This document shows positions 27,429 to 37,603 of a DNA stretch of 64,000 nucleotides, piece after piece (position 1 is the stretch's first letter; every line of letters starts with the position of its first letter). A program made the position numbers and the translations under genes. The notes beneath the pieces were generated by a model. The model saw nothing but the letters and a program-made list of their open reading frames with translations, did not search any database and had not been told where the DNA came from. Location: assembly GCA_947503135.1 (NCBI GenBank), contig CANNCQ010000007.1, forward strand, positions 62,001 through 126,000, in the 5' to 3' direction. This DNA comes from an uncultured Aquimarina sp. (GTDB taxonomy: Bacteria > Bacteroidota > Bacteroidia > Flavobacteriales > Flavobacteriaceae).

Positions 27429-29591
27429 ATGATTCGTAATATTGTTACGCTATATTGTTTATTAGTTTCATGTTTTACTGTTCTAGGGCAAAAAGAAATT
27501 TCCTTAGAAGCCATTTGGGGAGGTGCCTTTCGAGCTGAACGCTTAGGCGAAATTAAACACCTAAGTAATGGCGAAGAGTTTTGTGTGCTGCAATATAGTC
27601 GTAGTAAAAATGCAACTAAAATTGTAGCTAAAAAGTATGGTGATGAAAATGAGGAGCGCTTAATTTTATCGGCTATGGATATTCCAGAAATGGACTATTT
27701 TGAAATTTATGAATTCAATGCTGACGAATCAAAGGTGCTACTTGGTGTAAATCAAAAAGTACAGTATCGGTATTCAAGATCAGCAGAATTTTATGTTTAC
27801 GATTTTAAAACCAAAAAAGCCATCCAATTAAGTACAGATCGTGTTTTTAACCCTACTTTTTCTCCTGATGGAAAAAATATTGCTTATGGCGTAAATAACA
27901 ATATTTTCATTACTAATTTAGTTACTCGAAAAACGACACAGGTAACTGTTGATGGTGAAAAAAATAGCTTAATTAATGGGATGTCCGATTGGGTTTATGA
28001 AGAAGAATTTGAATTAGTCCGCGCATTTGAATGGAATTCGAAAGGCACCCATTTAGCATATTTAAAATTTGATGAGTCCAAGGTTAAAGAGTTTTCTATG
28101 ACTATGTACGGGGCCGCAAATTACCCATTTCAAAGCACATTTAAATATCCTAAAGCTGGAGAACTTAATAGTGAAGTTACACTGCATGTTTTTTCTTTGA
28201 ATAACAAATTAACTACAAAAGTAGATTTGTTAACTGAAAAAACCGATTATATACCGCGTATTAAATGGACAAACAATCCCGATTTATTATGTGTTCAAGT
28301 AATGAATAGAGAGCAAAATAAATTAGAATTTAACTACGTAAGTAGTAAAGGAAAATTAATAAAACCTTTCTATACCGAAACGGATAAGGCTTATGTTGAA
28401 ATTAGTGATGACTTAATTTTTCTTAAGAACAATAGTTTTATAAAATCAAATGAGAAATCAGGTTTTCGTCATCTTTACCATTATACCAAAGATGGTGAGG
28501 TAATTAATCAAATCACCAAGGGTAATTGGGAGGTCACTGATTTTTATGGACTGCATAATGGGGTTTTGTATTATCAAAGTACAGAAGCTAAAACTACAGA
28601 GCGACATATTTATAGTATTAATTTGGATGGAACTAATAAAAAATGTTTAACCAAAAGAGCAGGTACGCATAATGCAGACTTTAATACTACTTATTCTTTG
28701 TTTATCGATGAGCATTCAAGTATTGATACAGCACTTAATTACACCGTTAAAGATGCAGTTACAAACGGTATTGTTAATGCGTTGGTTACAAATAAGTTAA
28801 TTGAAAAAAAGTACGAATCCTACAATCCTTCTAAAAAAAGAATTAAAACCATAAACATTAATGGAGAAACATTAAATATGTGGATGGTGAAGCCTAAGAA
28901 TTTTGTAGCGACAAAAAAGTATCCAGTATTATTATATCAATATGCGGGTCCCGGCTCTCAAATGGTCGCAAATAAATGGAATGGTTATAATGACTATTGG
29001 CACCAATTACTGGCTCAAAAAGGCTATATAATTGCTTGTGTAGATGGCAGAGGAACTGGACTTAAGGGGGCGAATTTCAAGAAGCAAACACAACATCAGT
29101 TAGGGAAATTAGAAGCAGAAGATCAAATTGCCTTTGCTAAAGAACTAGGTAACTTGCCTTTTGTAGATAAGTCTAGAATTGGAATATGGGGATGGAGTTA
29201 TGGGGGCTTCAATGCACTTAATTCAATATTAAAAGGCGCAGGAGTGTTTAAAACAGCAATAGCTGTAGCGCCCGTTACTCATTGGAAGTTTTATGACACT
29301 ATTTATACCGAACGTTTTTTAGGAACTCCACAAAATAACTCGAAAGGCTACGACGATAATTCACCATTATCGTTTGCTTCAAATTTGCAAGGAAATGTCC
29401 TGTTAGTTCATGGTACAGCCGATGATAATGTTCATTTTCAAAATACCTTAGCGATGGTTGATGCATTTACAAAAGCGAATAAACAGTTCGATTTAGCAGT
29501 GTATACCGATAAAAACCATGGTATTTACGGAGGTGTTACTCGACTTCAATTATACACTAAAATGACAAATTATATTTTAGAAAAGCTATAA
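27429..29591 (+). CDS. Dipeptidyl peptidase IV-like S9B serine peptidase
   Basis: 720 aa from ATG 27429; an earlier in-frame ATG would overlap rlmB and lacks the signal peptide seen here (MIRNIVTLYCLLVSCFTVLGQ). It is exported, either periplasmic or a lipoprotein, since VSC could be a lipobox. The N-terminal ~440 residues are the beta-propeller, with the amino-terminus-binding double Glu in DWVYEEEFEL as in true DPP-IV. The alpha/beta hydrolase part has the catalytic Ser in GWSYGGF (S590), Asp in GTADDNVHF (D665) and His in DKNHGIYGG (H697). It removes N-terminal dipeptides, probably Xaa-Pro/Ala. It is likely co-transcribed with rlmB. Confidence 0.93.
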   Translation: MIRNIVTLYCLLVSCFTVLGQKEISLEAIWGGAFRAERLGEIKHLSNGEEFCVLQYSRSKNATKIVAKKYGDENEERLILSAMDIPEMDYFEIYEFNADESKVLLGVNQKVQYRYSRSAEFYVYDFKTKKAIQLSTDRVFNPTFSPDGKNIAYGVNNNIFITNLVTRKTTQVTVDGEKNSLINGMSDWVYEEEFELVRAFEWNSKGTHLAYLKFDESKVKEFSMTMYGAANYPFQSTFKYPKAGELNSEVTLHVFSLNNKLTTKVDLLTEKTDYIPRIKWTNNPDLLCVQVMNREQNKLEFNYVSSKGKLIKPFYTETDKAYVEISDDLIFLKNNSFIKSNEKSGFRHLYHYTKDGEVINQITKGNWEVTDFYGLHNGVLYYQSTEAKTTERHIYSINLDGTNKKCLTKRAGTHNADFNTTYSLFIDEHSSIDTALNYTVKDAVTNGIVNALVTNKLIEKKYESYNPSKKRIKTININGETLNMWMVKPKNFVATKKYPVLLYQYAGPGSQMVANKWNGYNDYWHQLLAQKGYIIACVDGRGTGLKGANFKKQTQHQLGKLEAEDQIAFAKELGNLPFVDKSRIGIWGWSYGGFNALNSILKGAGVFKTAIAVAPVTHWKFYDTIYTERFLGTPQNNSKGYDDNSPLSFASNLQGNVLLVHGTADDNVHFQNTLAMVDAFTKANKQFDLAVYTDKNHGIYGGVTRLQLYTKMTNYILEKL

Positions 29592-29604
29592 TTAAACTCA
29601 AAAA

Positions 29605-29642
29605 AAACAGCACACTTTTAAATTGAAAAAGTGGGCTGTTTT
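29605..29642. terminator. Bidirectional terminator between converging genes
   Basis: AACAGCACACTTTT pairs with AAAAGTGGGCTGTT with one mismatch, with A and T tracts outside. It separates the plus-strand peptidase gene from the minus-strand PUL operon. Confidence 0.7.
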
Positions 29643-29667
29643 CTTTGTTTGTTAATCTATTAAATAG

Positions 29668-31041
29668 CTATTCCTTAACTAAAATTTGAAATCCCCAAGG
29701 CTTCAAGTCAGTCAGTGTTTTAGAATTCAATAGGATTTCTCTTCCCTCAATATAATCAGTATACCTTCCTTTTTTGTTTAGATTTAAGCTGATGTTTACG
29801 TCACTGAAATTTGCTACGTAAATGATTTCTTTATTTTTGAAATTTCTAGAAATAGCAAAAGCATTTTCATTAGCAGTATCTAAAACGGAATAGGCTGTTT
29901 TTTGTTTTCCTCCAGCTAAAGCGTTGTTTGTGTTTTTTAATGTACCTAATTTTTTTAATAATTGCCATGTAGCTCCTTTTGTTTTAGGAATACTATCTTT
30001 CTCAAAAAACAGTAAACGTTTATCCATACCGTATTCTTGCCCACTGTAAATTAGAGGCATTCCTGGTAAAATGTATGTTAGTGCTGTCATAGCTTCATTA
30101 GCTTCACCCATACGTTCTTTAATGGTTCCATTCCAAGAATTTTCATCGTGATTGGTAACAAAGTTCATTAAAATATCATCTTTAGCATACAATGAATCTA
30201 TTTTTGATAAGTGACCAACTAAGTCTGCAGCAGATTTTTTGCCTTTAGCAATATCATTTATAATATGATGCGTATCCCAACTATATCCCATGTCAAAAGC
30301 ATTTTTTTGAAGTTCTGGTTCCCAAGCCTCAGCAAGCATAAATACAGGTTTTGTATGATGTAATTCGGCAATGGTATTTTTCCAAAATGTGGTAGGAACC
30401 ATCCCTGCAACATCACAACGGAAACCATCAATATTTTCATTTTTAACCCAATGTAGCATAGCATTTTTCATTTCGGTACGTAACTCAGAATTGTTGTAAT
30501 CTAAATCAGCTACATCCGTCCAATCGGTATCTACGGTATGTGTAATATTTCCTTTATTATCTTTAGTATAATACTCAGGGTGTTCGTTAATCCAATGGTG
30601 ATCCCAGCCGGTATGATTGGCAACCCAATCAAGGATTACAAGCATATCATTATCATGTGCTTTGTTTATAAGCTTACGGAAATCATCTAAAGTTCCAAAT
30701 TCAGGATTGATTTCAGTGTAATTAGAAATGGCATAATAACTTCCAAGGCTCCCTTTACTCTTTGTCGTTGAAATAGGATAAACGGGCATTAACCAAAGTA
30801 CCTTAACACCCAATTTTTTTAATTCAGGAATGTCTTTAGTGAAAGCATTAAAAGTGCCTTCAGGTGAATATTGACGAATATTGGCCTCATAGATAACAGC
30901 ATTCTTAATTTTTTGATCTATTGATACGGGGGCAATTTTTGAAACAATGGTTTCAATAGGTTGTTTTGTAGTATTATCGTTGTTTTTACAACTGCAAATA
31001 CTAGTAGTAATTGCCATTAATGATAGTAACGTATATTTCAT
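29668..31041 (-). CDS. GH13 alpha-amylase family lipoprotein
   Basis: 457 aa. Signal peptide with lipobox ICSC (MKYTLLSLMAITTSICSC), so anchored in a membrane, probably the outer. The (beta/alpha)8 barrel has the four GH13 regions: LDWVANHT, GFRCDVAG (nucleophile Asp), MLAEAWEP (acid/base Glu) and FVTNHDENSW (third Asp). A C-terminal beta domain follows. It acts on alpha-1,4-glucans or maltodextrins. It is the last gene of the minus-strand unit and 67 bp after the next GH13. I cannot tell hydrolase from transglycosylase specificity by eye. Confidence 0.93.
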   Translation of the reverse strand: MKYTLLSLMAITTSICSCKNNDNTTKQPIETIVSKIAPVSIDQKIKNAVIYEANIRQYSPEGTFNAFTKDIPELKKLGVKVLWLMPVYPISTTKSKGSLGSYYAISNYTEINPEFGTLDDFRKLINKAHDNDMLVILDWVANHTGWDHHWINEHPEYYTKDNKGNITHTVDTDWTDVADLDYNNSELRTEMKNAMLHWVKNENIDGFRCDVAGMVPTTFWKNTIAELHHTKPVFMLAEAWEPELQKNAFDMGYSWDTHHIINDIAKGKKSAADLVGHLSKIDSLYAKDDILMNFVTNHDENSWNGTIKERMGEANEAMTALTYILPGMPLIYSGQEYGMDKRLLFFEKDSIPKTKGATWQLLKKLGTLKNTNNALAGGKQKTAYSVLDTANENAFAISRNFKNKEIIYVANFSDVNISLNLNKKGRYTDYIEGREILLNSKTLTDLKPWGFQILVKE

Positions 31042-31108
31042 ATCGTTTAAATTATTCTAACTTAAGTAGGTGCTTTTTTAGGAAGTACCTCCTTTATGAT
31101 TTTTGACT

Positions 31109-32770
31109 TTATTTTTGCTCTAATAAAACTATGTCAAACCTAGTGTCAATAGTTATTTTTTTGTTTTCAACAAGAGTTTCTTTTCCAGAATAAACATCTA
31201 TAAGTTGCGTTCCATTTTTAAATATATCGCCAACGCTTATGTTTTTCTTTCCTATAGGTACATCTAAGGCAATTACAACTTTATCTTCATAAGAGTCGAC
31301 GTTAAAAACTCTTGAAAATACATACGGATTATCGCTTATTTTTTGATGAATACCAGCTCCAACAGCAGGATGGTTTTTTCTAAAAATTCCTATTTTTTGC
31401 CAGTGCGATAATATTTTTTTTGTTTTTGGAGTATGCATTGTTTTCCAATCCATATTAGATCGCAATGTGGCGTCACCTATAGTGCCTTCAATAAGTAAGT
31501 TTCGGGCTACTTCATCCCCATAATACACTTGTGCTGTTCCGTTGGTTAAAAGTAATCGATTGGCAGCTTCAAAAGGCTTCTCTCTAGTTTTGTCAAAAGG
31601 GTAACCATCGTCGTGCGAGGTCACATAATTTAGAATGCCTAAATCTTTATAACTAGTTTGAAGTAAATTACTGTATTTTGAAAACAAACCTTCATAACTA
31701 ACTTTTTGACTTCCTCTTATATCAAAGTTGATTAAGCTATTAAAACCATAATTATAAAAATCTACTTTTTTATCGCCGTAATCAAAGCTTCTTTCTAGAG
31801 AAGCAAAATAATTATATACCTCACCAACCATATAAAAAGGAGTACTATCCAAAACCTTCTCAGCGTTGCTCTTTTTCCATTCTGCGAATGCATAATTGCA
31901 TTCTTCTTTAAATTCTTTCCATACATAAGCTTCGGTGTGTTTTACAGTGTCACAACGGTATCCATCAATTCCAAAATCGGTAATATAATCGGTAAGCCAT
32001 TTCATAATATAAAATCGAGGAGCTCTAGGGTGTCCCGTACGAGTAAAAAAGGCATCCAACTCCTGTATTTCTTCTTCATAACGACCTTCTTTTTTCCATT
32101 TTTCAATTAAAAAAGGAGGGAGGTCAACATTTTCATTACTACTGGTTATAATATCGGGCAAGTTTTTTACCAAAGTACAGCTAGTACTTGTTTCATAATT
32201 CGTGTGCTCACAAACAGGACTTTGCATAATCCAATCTTTCGGCCAAGCAGCATCTTTTTTTGTTACCGGTCCTGTGTGATTAATAACGGCATCCAATACA
32301 ATTCGAATCCCTTTTTTGTGAGCGGTTTCTACTAATATTTTTAAATCTTCTTTAGTTCCAAAATTAGGATCTAAGGCCGTCCAATCTTTGGTCCAATAGC
32401 CGTGATAACCGTAGGTAGCGCCAGTGCCCTCATCTACTAATCCATGAACTTGTTCCACAATAGGAGTCATCCAAATGGCGTTAATTCCTAAATTAGTAAA
32501 GTAGCCTTCGTTAATTTTTTGAGTAATCCCTTTAATATCACCACCATCAAAACCTCTTAAAATAGCGGTTTCTTTATTACGCTCATAATTTATGTCGTTT
32601 GAAGTATCGCCATTATTAAAACGATCGACTAATAAAAAATACAGATTTGCAGATTCCCAATAAAAAGGAGCTGTTTTCTTTGGCTTTTTTTCTTCTGTAT
32701 TTTTAGAAGTAGTATTACAGCTAAGGAGGAATAAGGCCAAGCCTAAAATTATAAAGTTTAGAGAATTCAT
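31109..32770 (-). CDS. GH13 alpha-amylase lipoprotein (SusG-like)
   Basis: 553 aa. Lipobox LLSC in MNSLNFIILGLALFLLSC gives an outer-membrane lipoprotein, probably exposed to the surface or periplasm. GH13 regions: LDAVINHTG, GIDGYRCDTVKH (nucleophile Asp), MVGEVYNY (acid/base Glu) and NYVTSHDDG (third Asp). A long loop between regions I and II (around residues 170-250) has two Cys, C-E and C-T. The role is to cut alpha-glucans to oligomers next to SusCD. Its ATG overlaps the upstream GH31 stop by 4 nt (ATGA), indicating translational coupling. Confidence 0.93.
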   Translation of the reverse strand: MNSLNFIILGLALFLLSCNTTSKNTEEKKPKKTAPFYWESANLYFLLVDRFNNGDTSNDINYERNKETAILRGFDGGDIKGITQKINEGYFTNLGINAIWMTPIVEQVHGLVDEGTGATYGYHGYWTKDWTALDPNFGTKEDLKILVETAHKKGIRIVLDAVINHTGPVTKKDAAWPKDWIMQSPVCEHTNYETSTSCTLVKNLPDIITSSNENVDLPPFLIEKWKKEGRYEEEIQELDAFFTRTGHPRAPRFYIMKWLTDYITDFGIDGYRCDTVKHTEAYVWKEFKEECNYAFAEWKKSNAEKVLDSTPFYMVGEVYNYFASLERSFDYGDKKVDFYNYGFNSLINFDIRGSQKVSYEGLFSKYSNLLQTSYKDLGILNYVTSHDDGYPFDKTREKPFEAANRLLLTNGTAQVYYGDEVARNLLIEGTIGDATLRSNMDWKTMHTPKTKKILSHWQKIGIFRKNHPAVGAGIHQKISDNPYVFSRVFNVDSYEDKVVIALDVPIGKKNISVGDIFKNGTQLIDVYSGKETLVENKKITIDTRFDIVLLEQK

Positions 32771-35148
32771 TTTTTTAAGTTTATAACTATTTCGCTATTT
32801 GTTTTTAGCTCAATAGTGGTGGTTACTATTTCGGTTTCTTTATTCCAATCAAATTCAATTTTAGAGCTGTTTTTGGTTACTGTTGTAGGCAGCGCTTTTA
32901 TATTTCTAATTTTTAATTTGATGGTTTTGTTTTTAGCTTTAAAATTGGATCCAACGACATTTTTAAGTTCAATACGGCATCCGTTATTTTTATTGATAGC
33001 TTTATAATGTAAAATTTCATAGCGTTTTTTTTCATAAGCATCAAGTGTTTTTCCATCATCAAAATACACAAAATTATTACTTGAACTTAACGATTCATCG
33101 TAATAAAAATCGACGGTTATATTCGAGAAATCATAATCTTCGGTATTTTGAAGTTTTTCTGATTGAGTGATGAAAGCACCTCCCTTTACAAAAATGGGAA
33201 TGTGTTTATTCGATATAGGTATAGTTTTAAACTGCCCTCCTTTGTATTTTTCATTTCCATAGAAATTGTACCAATGGTTTCCTTTAGGAAAATATATTTT
33301 TTTTTGATTAACACCAGGTTTTAAAATAGGAGTTACCAAAAAGTCGTTTCCCCATAAATAACTATCGCTATAATCTTTTAAGGAAGGGTTAGTAGGTTCT
33401 TCAAAAAATAAAGGACGCATTAGTGGTGTTCCTTTATTGTGATTTTCAAAAGCTAAAGTGTAATTATAAGGCAGTAATTTATAGCGCAATTCAATAGCTT
33501 CTTTGGCCAATTGTTTTGTGTTAGCATCCTGAAAAATTGGTTCGGGAGCAATATGCTCTTGCGCATGCGGCCTAAAGATAGGCTGAAAAACGCCATATTG
33601 TAGCCATCTGGTATAAAGTTCAGGGTTTAGCGTTTCTCCGCCAGCAAAACCACCAAGATCTGAGTGCATGTAGCCAAGGCCTTGCATTCCCATTTGCAAT
33701 GCTATTTTGGGTTGCGCTTGCAAACCACCCCAACTTCTGCTAACATCGCCCGACCAAGGTATAATACCGTAGGCTTGTGTGCCCGAGTAGCCAGCACGCA
33801 TAAGTATAAATGGACGTTGATTAGGATAGTTTTTATGGTAGGTTTCTTGTATTAGTTTTGCCCACAAGTGCCCGTAAATATTGTGAATTTCGTTGGCTTT
33901 TACACTTCCGTGAAACAAATCTTCGGGATGTACTTCGGGCTCACCCAAATCGCCCCACCAACCAGCAATACCCATATTGGTGTATTTTTTGTAAATATTT
34001 TGAAACCAAGTTTTAGCTTCGGGTTTTAAAATATCTATTAAGCCTGTTTTTCCAAAGTAAAAATCATAAGTATACGGCTTGCCTAGTGAATCGGTCGCTA
34101 ATATAGATTTTGAAACGGCCTCATCCCATTTTTTTGAGGTTTCTAAAATAAAAGGTTCTGTTATTAATACGGTTTTAATAGCATCTTTTTTTAAGTCGTT
34201 AATTAATTGTTGCGGTTTAGGAAAAGAATCAGGATCAAATTCTAAATTCCCCATAGTACGTTTTATGGTTTTTCCAAACCAATAAATGTCTAAAATCACA
34301 GCATCTAAAGGAATAGAATCCTTCTTAAATTTTTCAACCACATTTTCTACTTCCGACTGTGAATGATACCCAAAACGACTAGCAAAATTACCTAATGCCC
34401 AACGTGGGGGCATGGGCTGTTTTCCTGTGAAAGAGGTATAAGCGTTGATTGTTTTTTTCCAAGTATCAGACGCAATTACTTGGTATTTTTTTGCGCCACC
34501 AATAGTTTCAAATTGTAAACTGTTATCGGCGTTACTATCTAAATCCAAAAATCCAGTTTGTGGATTATCAAAATGGATCATGTAGTTTTTAGAGGAGATA
34601 ACCAATGGCATGCAATAATTCATTAATGGGGCATTGGTTTCGTAACTATAGTGTGCTTTATTGTATAATTCTAATTTGTGTCCCCTGCGGTTCATAGCTA
34701 ATGCTCTGGTACCAGTGCCATAAAGAGCTTCATTTTTACTCAAAGCGAAATCGAGTATCTCTGTAGAATCGGTTTTTATATATCCTTTGCGCTCAGAAAT
34801 AAGGGTTTTTTCTTTGTAGAAATAGCTTATGTGAAATGGTTTTTTTGTAATCACTACTTTAATTCCATTGGTAGCTAATGTTAAGATATTTTCCTTGTGA
34901 TGAAATATTACTTTAGGGGTGTCTAAGGATTGTTTTGTAATATGTGAAGACCATTTTTTAGTTTCTTTTACAGGAATAAAATTAGTTTCTATAATTTCAG
35001 AAGAAATCCCCTCAAAATAATAGGTTCCTTTAGTTGTAAGTACTTTTAAAGTAGTGCTGTCAAAATCACTACTCATAAAGGACTGGGAGGCTTGACCGTA
35101 TAGGTAGCAACTTGCAAGAAAGGAAAAAATTACAATAAGGGATTTCAT
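32767..35148 (-). CDS. GH31 alpha-glucosidase
   Basis: 793 aa from ATG 35148; a TTG two codons upstream is the other option. Exported: MKSLIVIFSFLASCYLYGQ, in which LASC may be a lipobox, or cleavage may follow GQA. The GH31 domain shows the nucleophile Asp in GWWGDLGEPEVHPED, the acid/base Asp in IPWSGDVSRSWGGL, and the MHSDLGGFAGG and PIFRPHAQEH segments that shape subsite -1. It releases glucose from maltodextrin ends in the periplasm. The classical Bacteroides starch locus uses GH97 (SusB) for this step. Thirteen bp separate it from GH65 upstream. Confidence 0.92.
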   Translation of the reverse strand: MKSLIVIFSFLASCYLYGQASQSFMSSDFDSTTLKVLTTKGTYYFEGISSEIIETNFIPVKETKKWSSHITKQSLDTPKVIFHHKENILTLATNGIKVVITKKPFHISYFYKEKTLISERKGYIKTDSTEILDFALSKNEALYGTGTRALAMNRRGHKLELYNKAHYSYETNAPLMNYCMPLVISSKNYMIHFDNPQTGFLDLDSNADNSLQFETIGGAKKYQVIASDTWKKTINAYTSFTGKQPMPPRWALGNFASRFGYHSQSEVENVVEKFKKDSIPLDAVILDIYWFGKTIKRTMGNLEFDPDSFPKPQQLINDLKKDAIKTVLITEPFILETSKKWDEAVSKSILATDSLGKPYTYDFYFGKTGLIDILKPEAKTWFQNIYKKYTNMGIAGWWGDLGEPEVHPEDLFHGSVKANEIHNIYGHLWAKLIQETYHKNYPNQRPFILMRAGYSGTQAYGIIPWSGDVSRSWGGLQAQPKIALQMGMQGLGYMHSDLGGFAGGETLNPELYTRWLQYGVFQPIFRPHAQEHIAPEPIFQDANTKQLAKEAIELRYKLLPYNYTLAFENHNKGTPLMRPLFFEEPTNPSLKDYSDSYLWGNDFLVTPILKPGVNQKKIYFPKGNHWYNFYGNEKYKGGQFKTIPISNKHIPIFVKGGAFITQSEKLQNTEDYDFSNITVDFYYDESLSSSNNFVYFDDGKTLDAYEKKRYEILHYKAINKNNGCRIELKNVVGSNFKAKNKTIKLKIRNIKALPTTVTKNSSKIEFDWNKETEIVTTTIELKTNSEIVINLKK

Positions 35149-35161
35149 AAACAACTATTAA

Positions 35162-37471
35162 TTAAAAAGAAACAATTTCTTTGTGGTCAGTAACTTTTAA
35201 AACATTTCCATTGACTAAAATGGTAAGTGAATCTCCTTTGATTAAATTGAATGTGGTTTCTTTTTTAGAAACATTAATTTGTAACACATTGCCTCTAAAA
35301 TTTATTTTAAAAGAATAACTTTTCCATTGTTTAGGGATTTGAGGAACAAATGAAAGTTTATTGTCAATTACCTTCATACCTCCAAAGCCTTCAACAATAC
35401 TCATCCAGGTTCCTGCCATGCTAGTAATGTGACAACCTTCCTCAACTTCTTTATTGTAATCATCCAAATCGAGTCGAGAGGTACGTAAATAAAATTCGTA
35501 GGCCTGATCCATATTTCCTAATCTAGCCGCAATTATACTGTGTACACAAGGGGATAAAGAAGATTCATGTACTGTAAAGGGTTCATAAAAATCAAAATGG
35601 CGCTTTAATTCTTCTCTAGAATATTCGTCGTCAAACATATACATTCCTTGGAGCGTATCGGCTTGTTTAATGTAAGGTGATCTCAAAATTCTATCCCAGC
35701 TCCATTTTTGATTTATAGGTCGTTCAGCGGTATCGAGATTATTCAATGTAATTAAATCTTTATCCAAAAAACCATCTTGTTGCAAGTACACTTGGTATTT
35801 TTCACAGTAAGGGAAATACATGTTTTTAGCAACATCTTCCCATTTGGTTAATTCAATATCACTTAAGTTTGTAGCTTTCCTAATTCGATTATAATCTGAA
35901 GCATATTCAAGCTTAACTTTATCTATTGCTTGCAAACAATATTCAATACACCATTTTGCTAAGTAGTTAGTATAGTGATTGTTGTTTACATTATTTTCAT
36001 ATTCATTAGGGCCAGTAACTCCTAGAATAACGTATTTGCCTCTTTCCGAAGAAAAATTAGCGCGTTGTTGCCAAAAGCGAGCAATAGCAATCATAACTTC
36101 TAACCCTTTTTCAGGAATATAACTAAAATCGCCAGTGTATTTTACGTAATTGTATATAGCATAAGTCATGGCGCCATTACGGTGAATTTCTTCGAAAGTA
36201 ATTTCCCATTCATTATGGCATTCTTCACCATTCATAGTAACCATAGGGTATAACGCGGCTCCGTTGCTAAAACCAAGTTTTTCAGCATTTTCTATGGCTT
36301 TGTCTAAGTGTTGGTAACGATAGGTAAGTAAGCTCTTTGCTACTTCTTGGTTTTTTGTCGACATATAAAATGGCAAACAATAAGCTTCGGTATCCCAATA
36401 AGTGCTTCCTCCATATTTTTCGCCAGTAAACCCTTTAGGGCCTATGTTTAAACGCGCATCTTTACCTAAGTAAGTTTGGTTTAATTGAAAGATATTAAAA
36501 CGGATGCCTTGCTGAGCTTTTAAATCGCCTTCAATTTCAATGTCAGCCATATCCCAAATAGCTTTCCAATCCTTTTTTTGTTGTTTAAGTAATTTTTCAA
36601 AACCTATAGTGAAGGCTTTTTGCAAGGCTACTTTACTAGCTTTATTAAGCTTGTTTTTTTTATGATTTGTAGAAACAGTATACCCCCCAAATTTGTCTAA
36701 TGTTAGGGTGTTTTCCTTGCTAACGCTTACTATATAGGTAAATGAGATTTTGTTAGCTGAAGTACTTTGTTTAGCAGAAATATTTAGCTCTTCATTATTC
36801 AAGCTTAGTCTATTAATCATACCTGTAGCTACATGAAAATCTGTTTTCAAGGTACGTGTACTTATTAAAGCACCATTGGCATCATTTTCAATAGTTAAAA
36901 TTTCCCAAAACTGATCATCCCAGTTCGAATCTTCGTTGGTTATACCAGCATCTATGTATGGAGAAAGGCTTATTTCTGCTTCTGCGTTTATAGGTGTGAT
37001 ATTATATCTTATAGCTCCAATTTCGTCCAAATCGAGGCTTAAAAAACGTGTGCTTTGTACTTTAATAATGATGTTGTTTGGTAAAGTAGCTGTGAAAGAA
37101 CGCTGATACCAGCCTTCTTTCATATTCAACTCACGCTTAAATTCAGTTACTGATTTACAGGTGTTTAAGTCTAGGTTTTCGCCATTAACACTTACTTTAA
37201 TACCAATCCAATTAGGAGCGTTTAAAACTTTAGCGAAGTATTCAGGATATCCGTTTTTCCACCAACCTACGCGTGTTTTATCAGGATAATATACTCCTGC
37301 AATATAACTTCCTTGAAAAGTATCTCCGGAATAATCTTCTTCGAAATTAGCACGTTGCCCCATGGCGCCATTACCTATACTAAAAAGACTTTCGGATGAT
37401 TTTATGCGATCATTATCAAACCCTTCTTCAAGGATTGACCATTTCGCTGCTTTTATATAATCCTGATGCAT
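35162..37471 (-). CDS. GH65 maltose phosphorylase-like enzyme
   Basis: 769 aa, no signal peptide, so cytoplasmic. GH65 phosphorylases split maltose, trehalose or kojibiose with phosphate into beta-glucose 1-phosphate and glucose. The N-terminal beta-sandwich (YSGDTFQGSYIAGVYYPDKT, residues ~47-66) leads to the (alpha/alpha)6 barrel with the proton-donor Glu in GEECHNEWEITFEEIHRNGAM, phosphate-loop residues late in the barrel (TVHESSLSPCVHS) and a small C-terminal beta domain. Maltose is the likely substrate because the FEEIHRN context and the beta-phosphoglucomutase and maltose-type transporter neighbours fit, but trehalose or kojibiose cannot be excluded by eye. Confidence 0.9.
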   Translation of the reverse strand: MHQDYIKAAKWSILEEGFDNDRIKSSESLFSIGNGAMGQRANFEEDYSGDTFQGSYIAGVYYPDKTRVGWWKNGYPEYFAKVLNAPNWIGIKVSVNGENLDLNTCKSVTEFKRELNMKEGWYQRSFTATLPNNIIIKVQSTRFLSLDLDEIGAIRYNITPINAEAEISLSPYIDAGITNEDSNWDDQFWEILTIENDANGALISTRTLKTDFHVATGMINRLSLNNEELNISAKQSTSANKISFTYIVSVSKENTLTLDKFGGYTVSTNHKKNKLNKASKVALQKAFTIGFEKLLKQQKKDWKAIWDMADIEIEGDLKAQQGIRFNIFQLNQTYLGKDARLNIGPKGFTGEKYGGSTYWDTEAYCLPFYMSTKNQEVAKSLLTYRYQHLDKAIENAEKLGFSNGAALYPMVTMNGEECHNEWEITFEEIHRNGAMTYAIYNYVKYTGDFSYIPEKGLEVMIAIARFWQQRANFSSERGKYVILGVTGPNEYENNVNNNHYTNYLAKWCIEYCLQAIDKVKLEYASDYNRIRKATNLSDIELTKWEDVAKNMYFPYCEKYQVYLQQDGFLDKDLITLNNLDTAERPINQKWSWDRILRSPYIKQADTLQGMYMFDDEYSREELKRHFDFYEPFTVHESSLSPCVHSIIAARLGNMDQAYEFYLRTSRLDLDDYNKEVEEGCHITSMAGTWMSIVEGFGGMKVIDNKLSFVPQIPKQWKSYSFKINFRGNVLQINVSKKETTFNLIKGDSLTILVNGNVLKVTDHKEIVSF

Positions 37472-37603
37472 AACTCAGCTTTTTTTTAATTTTTTAAACT
37501 GGAGTATTTACTCCTTTTCTTTTGCAATTATTTTACAGTTATGTAGCCTAAAGCACACTCAGGAAATAGAGTGGAAGGCGATAATGTAAATTGAATTTTC
37601 TAT

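Noticed and set aside
31064..31092. Imperfect hairpin AGGTGCTT / AAGTACCT between two GH13 genes
   Set aside because: Short stem with a mismatch and no T run on the minus strand; likely the genes are still co-transcribed.
37501..37514. GGAGTATTTACTCC inverted repeat upstream of GH65
   Set aside because: Only 5-6 bp arms with a 2-4 nt loop, followed by T-rich DNA on the wrong strand for the local genes; not a convincing terminator or operator.
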